Origin: an uncultured Ruminococcus sp.
GTDB taxonomy: Bacteria > Bacillota > Clostridia > Lachnospirales > Lachnospiraceae
Assembly: GCA_900541505.1 (NCBI GenBank)
Contig: UQKK01000017.1
Coordinates: 1-64,000, forward strand
Length of the DNA stretch: 64,000 nt
Direction of reading: 5' to 3'
In this document: positions 58,143-64,000 of the stretch, piece after piece
How positions within the stretch are numbered: the first letter of the stretch is position 1
Layout: each line of letters opens with the position of its first letter
Made by a program: the position numbers and the translations under genes
The notes under the pieces: generated by a model
Told to the model about the DNA's origin: nothing
The model's database searches: none
Seen by the model: only the letters and a program-made list of their open reading frames with translations

Positions 58143-60083
58143 ATGCTGATTGGCATTTGGAATCGGAAACGTAAAACACAGAATGATTTACGGTGGGGGC
58201 GTTCCTTGATTACGACAGGCGTGATAATCATTCTTATTGTAACGGCTTCCTTTGGCGTGACGAACTACATAAACCACATAGAGGAAGAACGAAGTTTTAA
58301 CCGTCTCTATAAGGAGGCAGATAATCTGGCAGACACCATCGAACTATACGCGGCAAATGACCGTGAAGAACTGGAGATGCTTTCTACCATAATCTCACAG
58401 TACCAGGATTTGTCCTCACCGGAACTATGGAACCTTTTAAGTTCTTATAGCAATATCGGGATGATGTCCCGCATTGAATTGCTGCTGCCCGGAGACATCG
58501 TACTCACAAGAGGCGGGGAAAGCGTAGATGCCAGCGGTCTACTCTCTTTCGAAGCAGAAGCGGCAAAAGGCGTTCACATCACGAATCGGGAAACAGATGT
58601 CATTGATAGAGATACTTATGTTGTAAGACATTACGTACCCGTATATCAGAATGGTAAAATCATTGCCATGCTGTACGGTGTGATTGTGCCGGGTGAGCTT
58701 CCGGAGGCAGTAAACCTGAATCCATACGGCGGACTGGGCGCTCTGTATATCATAGACGGGAACACGGGAGATTTCCTAATCGACACATGGCATCCGGGTG
58801 TTACCGGGAATATGTGGGAGATGGGAGGGCGTGAAATGGCTCCTGGTTACGACTCTGAAGAGTTGGAACAGGGAGTGTACAATGGAGATAGCCGATATGT
58901 TGTGTTTGTCTCAAAGACCATCGGCGAATATCTCTACTTCTATTACCAGCCTATGGCAATCAATGATTGGCGAATCGCCGTGTCCGTACCGGAAAGTGTT
59001 GTATTTGAAAGCGCCAATACCATCAGACGGATGCTGAACATCTTCCTTTTCTTCGAGGTAGTATGCTTTGTTTTGTATTTTCTGTGGATGATGCGCTATG
59101 TCCGTAATGTGACAGGCGAGAAGCAAAAGCGGCTGGATATGATGAATCATATGTATGACGTTGAACAGCTGCTGTTTAATGCACACGCTATGAAAGAAAA
59201 TGTGTATACATCACTGGAAAAACTGGGCAGCATCATTTCTGCCGAGAGAGTCAGCTTCTGTATCCTGGGTTCGGACGGCGAAGCCAAATGGTATCTGTGG
59301 ACAGTAGACAAACCAGCAGAAGAGATTGAGTACCCCAATGGTCAGGAATATATCCGAAAGCTGCTGGAACTTTTTGCAACAGGCAGCAGGGCATATGAGT
59401 CTTACGACAAAAATGAATTTCAGGCCTTATTTTCGAGGGAACTGCCCGACATATATAATATCATCGCAGTACCTGTAGAAGACGTGGGTGGAGACCTTTC
59501 CGGAATCCTTGTCGCCTGCAATGTGGAAAATGGACATGAACCGACAGCACTGCTCAAGAATATGCAGTTCAGTTTTGGTATGTTCTGCAGCAATCTGAGG
59601 ACCTACACAGAGATTCAGGAGCAGGGAGAGCGCGATGCGCTTACAGGGTTATATAACAGAAACCGCTATGAGAAGGACCTTCCCGAAATCTTTGCGCAGT
59701 ACCGAAACTCTCTGGCATGTGTGTACATCGATGCAAATGGTCTTCGTGAGAAAAACAATACACAAGGACACGACAAAGGAGACGAGATGCTGCGGACAGT
59801 GGCAGAAGAAATAACAAAGCATTTTGATACCGAATATATTTATCGGACAGGCGGTGACGAGTTCGTTCTGTTTATCCCCGAACCTGATGCGGTGAATCTG
59901 AAAGCACAGACCGAAGACCTGATATCCGCCCTGGAAAATGCCGGTTATTATATCTCCGTAGGAATCCAGTGCGATAAGAATATCTCCTCAATTTCTCCGC
60001 TGATAAAAGCGGCAGAACAAAAGATGTATGCCGAAAAGAAGAAATATTATGAAAAATACGACCGCAGAAGAAATACTCTGTGA
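58143..60083 (+). CDS. Membrane diguanylate cyclase (Cache-GAF-like-GGDEF)
   Basis: 646 residues. First transmembrane helix about 25-43, extracytoplasmic dCache-type sensor about 45-295 (NRETDVIDRDTYVVRHYVPVYQNGKIIAMLYG, GALYIIDGNTGDFLIDTW), second helix about 300-320, a GAF-like region about 335-490, and a GGDEF domain from about 497. The active site reads RTGGDEF, intact, so it should make cyclic di-GMP. No RxxD inhibitory site stands at the usual place before GGDEF as far as I can tell. It probably senses a small extracellular molecule. Confidence 0.92.
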   Translation: MLIGIWNRKRKTQNDLRWGRSLITTGVIIILIVTASFGVTNYINHIEEERSFNRLYKEADNLADTIELYAANDREELEMLSTIISQYQDLSSPELWNLLSSYSNIGMMSRIELLLPGDIVLTRGGESVDASGLLSFEAEAAKGVHITNRETDVIDRDTYVVRHYVPVYQNGKIIAMLYGVIVPGELPEAVNLNPYGGLGALYIIDGNTGDFLIDTWHPGVTGNMWEMGGREMAPGYDSEELEQGVYNGDSRYVVFVSKTIGEYLYFYYQPMAINDWRIAVSVPESVVFESANTIRRMLNIFLFFEVVCFVLYFLWMMRYVRNVTGEKQKRLDMMNHMYDVEQLLFNAHAMKENVYTSLEKLGSIISAERVSFCILGSDGEAKWYLWTVDKPAEEIEYPNGQEYIRKLLELFATGSRAYESYDKNEFQALFSRELPDIYNIIAVPVEDVGGDLSGILVACNVENGHEPTALLKNMQFSFGMFCSNLRTYTEIQEQGERDALTGLYNRNRYEKDLPEIFAQYRNSLACVYIDANGLREKNNTQGHDKGDEMLRTVAEEITKHFDTEYIYRTGGDEFVLFIPEPDAVNLKAQTEDLISALENAGYYISVGIQCDKNISSISPLIKAAEQKMYAEKKKYYEKYDRRRNTL

Positions 60084-60285
60084 GTCAAATTTCCTTCGTT
60101 TTCAACAGACATCTCTGTTCGAGTACGGGAGAAGTAAAGTGATAGTTCCCCACAAACAGTTCTGTTTCGATAATAAGCCGGATTTGCTGTTCATCTATAT
60201 ATGGCCGGGACCATGCCTCTGCCTGACGAAGGCCGCTGTAATCGACCCGTTTGCAGAGGTAACGTCCCCGCGGGATGCAATTTAA
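60049..60285 (+). CDS. Hypothetical protein overlapping the GGDEF gene
   Basis: 78 residues starting MKNTTAEEILCESNFLRF, overlapping the GGDEF gene end by 35 bases and with only a weak GAAGAAAT site. Not recognised. The interior VIVPHKQFCFDNKPDLLFIYIWPG has protein-like composition, but the gene could be a chance frame. It converges with the Fic gene. Confidence 0.35.
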   Translation: MKNTTAEEILCESNFLRFQQTSLFEYGRSKVIVPHKQFCFDNKPDLLFIYIWPGPCLCLTKAAVIDPFAEVTSPRDAI

Positions 60286-60292
60286 AAGTCCA

Positions 60293-61285
60293 TCATACTT
60301 TCATATATCTCTGATTTCTGCTGTTAGGCTTATCGGGGATTGTCATACGTATCAAATTCATCTCTACAGCCGGATGCAGATAATTTCTGCGAAATCCCTC
60401 CCTTGATTTCAATCCCAGTTTTTCCATCAATGTTTTTCCGGTATAGGGAACATCGTATTCCATTACCTCAAGCAGTTTTCTGACAGCTTCCGTAAGCTGT
60501 TCATTGTCCTGCTTGAGCTGATTAGAAATATCATCAAGTATTTTATCAATCTGGGACAGCATAAACTTGATAAAAATTGTAGATTCTCCCTCTATATGAC
60601 ACTTCGCGATTGCAGCATAATATTCGTCCTGAAATTTTTCAATCTGACTCTCAATCGGAATATACTCAAATATGGGGTTCCATTTAGATAAAATGGCTGT
60701 ATGCCACAATCTTGCCATCCTGCCATTCCCATCTGCAAACGGATGGATGAAGACAAACTCATAGTGAAACACACTGCTCATAATCAGAGGATGGACACTG
60801 CAGTGTGCTTCTTTCATCCAAACAAAAAGCTCCTTCATCAGCTGTGGAACAAGACGGGCAGGCGGAGCCATAAAAATACATTCGTCACCGTTAAATACCC
60901 CTTCCTCTCCACGGCGAAAAATGCCAGATTCATCTACAAGGCATAAGGTCATAATACCATGAAATCGTTTTAAATCCTTTATGCTGTATGGATTAATTCC
61001 AGGAAGCCGTTCATACGCAGAATACGCATTCTTAACTTCCTGTATTTCTTTCTGTTCTCCCAGTACGGTCTTCCCGTTAATTACATCCCTAACCTGTCCC
61101 AGGGAGAGAGAATTTGCCTCAATTTTCAGGGAAGAATGGATGGATTTGATACGGTTATTTTTTCGCAAGTGTGGCTTTGCCTCAAGGCTGTGTCCTGCTG
61201 TAATACGTCCAATCTTTTCTGAAATGGACGATACATATGATAAGATTTCATTTGTAATTGTAAATGGTGGTTTATACTCTCCCAT
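60293..61285 (-). CDS. Fic domain protein (AMPylator/NMP transferase family)
   Basis: 330 residues from MGEYKPPFTITNEIL, with GGAGGTGCTTTC before the ATG. The Fic motif HPFADGNGR (181-189) is intact. A candidate inhibitory helix SLKIEA lies at 52-57, which fits S-x-x-x-E but has Ala where Gly/Asn is usual. A winged-helix-like C-terminus (TGKTLMEKLGLKSREGFRRNYLHPAVEMNLI) follows. Fic proteins attach AMP or other nucleotides to target hydroxyls. It has its own promoter with two direct repeats and lies downstream of a DNA-repair pair. Confidence 0.9.
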   Translation of the reverse strand: MGEYKPPFTITNEILSYVSSISEKIGRITAGHSLEAKPHLRKNNRIKSIHSSLKIEANSLSLGQVRDVINGKTVLGEQKEIQEVKNAYSAYERLPGINPYSIKDLKRFHGIMTLCLVDESGIFRRGEEGVFNGDECIFMAPPARLVPQLMKELFVWMKEAHCSVHPLIMSSVFHYEFVFIHPFADGNGRMARLWHTAILSKWNPIFEYIPIESQIEKFQDEYYAAIAKCHIEGESTIFIKFMLSQIDKILDDISNQLKQDNEQLTEAVRKLLEVMEYDVPYTGKTLMEKLGLKSREGFRRNYLHPAVEMNLIRMTIPDKPNSRNQRYMKV

Positions 61286-61302
61286 GAAAGCACCTCCGAT
61301 TA

Positions 61303-61323
61303 CTTGCGTATTATCTTGCGTAT
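61303..61323. promoter_or_regulatory. Two direct repeats between the Fic promoter and start codon
   Basis: CTTGCGTAT at 61303-61311 and 61315-61323, a 12-base period, just downstream of the -10 box. A likely protein-binding site for control of the Fic gene, perhaps through its own C-terminal winged helix. Confidence 0.5.
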
Positions 61324-61334
61324 TTCCTTCCTTA

Positions 61335-61362
61335 ATTATACAATACAGTACCCAAAAGTCAA
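61335..61362 (-). promoter_or_regulatory. Promoter of the Fic gene
   Basis: TTGACT (61357-61362) and TATAAT (61335-61340), 16-base spacer, minus strand. Confidence 0.75.
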
Positions 61363-61400
61363 CTTCTGATTCTCTTTGTATGTCCTCATTTTTATTGTTC

Positions 61401-62321
61401 TCACAAGACAACCTCTTCCGGCGCCACATCAAGCCGGTATCCTTTAAATACAGGCTGCCTGAGCGCCTGCATTGTATTCGGCATATATTCCACCACGCAC
61501 ACATGGTCCGGATACACCCACACAGCCTGTTCATTCCCGGCCGGAAGCAGATGGAACGGATTTTCTCCGGTAATATCAAGTTCCTTCACTGCGTCCCGCG
61601 TGACACCGGATGTCACGTGCCCCTTATACACCAGCGCTCCCTGCCTGTATTTTGCCAGAATTAAACTGAAAATATGTTTTCCTTTCCGGATGTACCCGGC
61701 AACGATGAACTCTTCATCTGCCATCCGCTTGCACTTAATCCAGTCACGGCTCCGTTTTCCCATCATATAGATACTGGCTTTGCGCTTCGCCACTATCCCC
61801 TCCAGCTCCTGTTGTTCTGCCGCATGGTAAAGGGCGGTTCCTCTCCCTTCACTGTATCTGGAAACCGCTATTCGTCCATTCTCCTTCACAAGCTCCTGCA
61901 AAATCTGTTTGCGGACTGTCAGAGGCTCCCAGATTTGTTCCTTTTCCCCCTTATATAGACAGTCAAATGCCACAAAAGCCGCCGGAAAGCGGGCGGACTC
62001 TAATTCTATCCGGAACTTATCCGTTAAAAGCGTCCGTTTCTGCAGTGCATAAAAATCCGGAGTCCCGTTCTTCAGCACCACAATTTCTCCATCCAGGATA
62101 CATTTTCCGGACACCTGTTTATAAACCTGCTCCAGCTCAGGAAATCTGCTGTTAAGCTTTAGATTTCTCTTGTTCCGAAAATCTGCCATGCCGCTGTCAA
62201 GATATACCAGCGCGCGGATTCCATCCAGCTTCAACTCATAAATCCAGTTGGCATCATCAAATGCCTCCTCCTGCGCTGCAATCAGCATCGGACTTGCCCC
62301 TCTGCCAGAAAACAGATTCAT
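61401..62321 (-). CDS. ligD: ATP-dependent DNA ligase (LigD ligase-domain type)
   Basis: 306 residues from the ATG that overlaps the Ku stop (TGATG). The nucleotidyl-lysine motif is KLDG with Lys31; DGEIVVL, ARFPAAFVAFDCLY, EGIVAKR and DWIKCKR supply the other ligase motifs, and the OB-fold region ends VEYMPNTMQALRQPVFKG. Only the ligase domain is present; there are no polymerase or nuclease domains. It pairs with Ku for non-homologous end joining. Confidence 0.93.
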   Translation of the reverse strand: MNLFSGRGASPMLIAAQEEAFDDANWIYELKLDGIRALVYLDSGMADFRNKRNLKLNSRFPELEQVYKQVSGKCILDGEIVVLKNGTPDFYALQKRTLLTDKFRIELESARFPAAFVAFDCLYKGEKEQIWEPLTVRKQILQELVKENGRIAVSRYSEGRGTALYHAAEQQELEGIVAKRKASIYMMGKRSRDWIKCKRMADEEFIVAGYIRKGKHIFSLILAKYRQGALVYKGHVTSGVTRDAVKELDITGENPFHLLPAGNEQAVWVYPDHVCVVEYMPNTMQALRQPVFKGYRLDVAPEEVVL

Positions 62322-63109
62322 CACGCCGTCCCTTTCCGTGGTTCGTTCCCTGTACCCGCAAGTTCGAGACTCTTTTGCAGTGCTTCCATCAGGTCAATGA
62401 CATTAGACGGACCGCTGGTATCCACTGCCACGATTTCCTGACCCTGTATTTTTTTTGTGATTGCTGCCCGGAGTCGTTCCTGGTACTCATCGTGAAATGC
62501 GGCTGCATCAAAGGGTTTCGTCATATTCTCAATCAGCAGCTTTGCCATCTTCAGTTCATTCTCGTCTAATTTCATTTTGGGAACTGCTTTTGGCATCTCC
62601 ATAATTTCATCCTGATAAAACAACGTCTTGACAATGATTCCGTCTTTTGTAGGATACAGCACCAACAGCTTTTCATTCGTTCCCATCACTGTTTTAGCGA
62701 TTGCCACCTTCTTCTGGGAAAGCAGTGACTGGCGGAGCAGTTCATATGCTTTCTCAGCTCCTGCTTCCGGAACCGCATAGTAGTCCTTTTCATAGTAAAT
62801 CATATTGACTTCTGACATCTTTGCGAACTGGATGATGTGGATGGTCTTGTCCTTTTTCGTCTTGATTTTCTCCAGCTCTTCATTGGTCATCACCACGTAT
62901 TTTCCTTTTTCATATTCGTAACCCTTAATGATGTCCTCGCCTTTAATCTCTTTATCACAGTGTCTGCAATACTTTTTGTACTGGATGCGTTCCTTGCTTT
63001 CCTTACAAAGCTGGTTAAAATGGATATCGTTATCCACTGTTGTTTTATATAATCCCACCGGAATCAAAACAAGCCCCATCGAGATACTGCCCTTATGTGC
63101 GACTGCCAT
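62321..63109 (-). CDS. ku: Ku DNA-end-binding protein
   Basis: 262 residues from MAVAHKGSISMGLVLIPVGLYK with AGAGGTGATAGT before it. The bacterial Ku core is recognisable: FNQLCKESKERIQYKKYCRHCDKEI, KGYEYEKGKYVVMTNEELEKI, AKTVMGTNEKLLVLYPTKDGIIVKTLFYQDEI and the C-terminal PSNVIDLMEALQKSL. Its CRHC pair is a zinc-like site. It binds double-strand breaks and recruits the ligase encoded next. The 250 bases upstream (63110-63357) show no gene. Confidence 0.95.
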   Translation of the reverse strand: MAVAHKGSISMGLVLIPVGLYKTTVDNDIHFNQLCKESKERIQYKKYCRHCDKEIKGEDIIKGYEYEKGKYVVMTNEELEKIKTKKDKTIHIIQFAKMSEVNMIYYEKDYYAVPEAGAEKAYELLRQSLLSQKKVAIAKTVMGTNEKLLVLYPTKDGIIVKTLFYQDEIMEMPKAVPKMKLDENELKMAKLLIENMTKPFDAAAFHDEYQERLRAAITKKIQGQEIVAVDTSGPSNVIDLMEALQKSLELAGTGNEPRKGTA

Positions 63110-63357
63110 ACTATCACCTCTTGTTTTTAGGGATAGTATCTGTCCCGCAGCCAAAAATATGTATTGAAAGCTAATGTGAAAGTCATGATTTATCGCTTGA
63201 AGGCAAACTCCCGGCTTCTACTGTGAGCGTTCCTGTTACTGAAGCCGCCATGCAGGCTATTACATGACTGATTAGCACCGCAAGTGAAGAACATATCCAA
63301 CACTGACAATCAGAAAATATGTTCCGACAATGCCTGCGCAAATGTTAGTCCTAACCG

Positions 63358-64000
63358 TCATCTATCCCCCCGTACTTCTAAACAGCTTCTCTCCTGCTTT
63401 CTTAGTTTCCCTTCTTTCATCTCCAAAATCTCATCCGCCTCCTTTGCAAGCTGCTTACTGTGTGTCACTACAATCACACATTTCCCCAGTTCATGGGCGG
63501 TCCGCTTCAGCAGTTCGATAATCTCCGCCGCTGTCTCTTCATCCAGATTTCCCGTAGGTTCATCCGCCAGCAGCACCCTCGCCTCACTCGCCAGGGCACG
63601 GGCGATTGCCACCCTCTGCTGCTGACCGCCGGAGAGTTTCAGCACATTTCGCTTCCAGTCCTCTTTTGGAATACTGACTTCACGGAGCAGTCTCCCCGCG
63701 TTCTTCCTGCCGCCCAGCTTTACATTCTCCTCGGTAGTCAGATAGTCGATTAGATTGTAGTTCTGAAATACCAGAGAGATATTGTGCCTGCGGTGGTAGT
63801 TCAATCCTTTTTTACGGATGTTTTTCCCATTATAAAGAATCTGTCCGGACACGGGGTCATCCAGCCCCGCGAGAAGAGACAGGAATGTGGTCTTCCCGGA
63901 GCCGCTGGTACCAACCACCGCATAGAACGTCCCTTCTTCAAACGAAGCAGACACATTTTTCAGGACAAGTTTCTCCCGTTTTGACGAATAAGAATACATG
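63358..64000 (-). CDS. ABC transporter ATPase, MacB/LolD type (start probably outside the window)
   Basis: About 213 visible residues. Walker A GTSGSGKTT, VFQNYNLIDYLTTEENV, signature LSGGQQQR, Walker B VLLADEPTGNLDEET and VTHS are complete, as in ATPases that pair with FtsX-like permeases for peptide or antimicrobial export. The first visible Met is followed at once by YSYSSKREKLVLKNVSA; family members usually have 8-12 residues before that point, so translation likely begins beyond the edge. No partner permease is in view. Confidence 0.85.
   Translation of the reverse strand, partial: MYSYSSKREKLVLKNVSASFEEGTFYAVVGTSGSGKTTFLSLLAGLDDPVSGQILYNGKNIRKKGLNYHRRHNISLVFQNYNLIDYLTTEENVKLGGRKNAGRLLREVSIPKEDWKRNVLKLSGGQQQRVAIARALASEARVLLADEPTGNLDEETAAEIIELLKRTAHELGKCVIVVTHSKQLAKEADEILEMKEGKLRKQERSCLEVRGDR

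Noticed and set aside
60028..60048. Earlier start for the small hypothetical gene after the GGDEF gene
   Set aside because: It would overlap the GGDEF C-terminus further with no ribosome binding site.
1..64000. tRNA, rRNA, insertion sequences, prophage
   Set aside because: I looked for typical tRNA cloverleaf text, transposase motifs and phage genes and saw none; a covariance scan would be needed to exclude short RNAs.

Overview
The window looks like chromosomal DNA of a strictly fermentative gut-type Firmicute, most likely a Lachnospiraceae. The evidence is moderate GC, strong AGGAGG-type ribosome binding sites, TTGACA/TATAAT promoters, FMN, guanine and TPP riboswitches, a meso-diaminopimelate dehydrogenase, CUT1 sugar transporters without their own ATPase, and a DUF5685/J-domain gene set. 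Genus cannot be read from the sequence. I saw no rRNA, tRNA, prophage, transposase or CRISPR array.

Layout. 1-6.5 kb: a minus-strand peptide-uptake operon (binding protein, two permeases, two ATPases, a DUF1028 protein, an M20 amidohydrolase), with a divergent Lrp/AsnC regulator. 7.1-13.5 kb: cofactor and purine genes under riboswitches: FMN switch > ribU > K+/H+ antiporter; guanine switch > guanine deaminase; TPP switch > thiC. 13.0-21.4 kb: a sugar operon made of a FadR-type GntR regulator, lipoprotein, two permeases, a two-part transketolase, a cupin, a true transaldolase, an AEC transporter and a HIT protein; three matching palindromes lie upstream. 21.5-28.8 kb: a BMP-type nucleoside ABC transporter behind an MtnA-family isomerase and a zinc-type dehydrogenase, suggesting salvage of methylthio- or deoxy-ribosyl nucleosides. 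29-32.4 kb: ddh and a compact DUF5685 / Cys-tailed J-domain / membrane-protein set. 32.6-38.9 kb: bioY with a BirA-like operator, a YefM/YoeB toxin-antitoxin pair, tex, an AT-rich DUF4143 ATPase cassette with four 23-bp tandem repeats, and an RluA-type pseudouridine synthase.

39-48 kb: a YtrA-type GntR/ABC unit, a VWA protein without signal peptide, an aldehyde dehydrogenase, and glgP-malQ for glycogen or maltodextrin breakdown. 48.1-48.7 kb is a decayed patch. 48.8-55.4 kb: 2-aminoethylphosphonate catabolism (phnX, phnW), with a transporter in which two permease domains and the binding protein are one polypeptide, an ATPase and an RpiR regulator whose putative operator occurs twice. 55.6-64 kb: acetyltransferase, nitroreductase, DUF5104 lipoprotein, a DUF1801 remnant, a Cache-GGDEF protein, and a two-gene NHEJ unit (Ku, ATP-dependent ligase) followed by a Fic protein with its own promoter; the window ends inside an ABC ATPase gene.

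Most genes are ordinary. The parts most worth following up are the transketolase/transaldolase/cupin sugar operon (no kinase or isomerase in it), the mtnA-dehydrogenase-nucleoside transporter operon, the Cys-tailed J-protein set, the DUF4143 cassette with iteron-like repeats, and the RpiR-aminoethylphosphonate regulon. All functions are read from sequence by eye; no database search was run.
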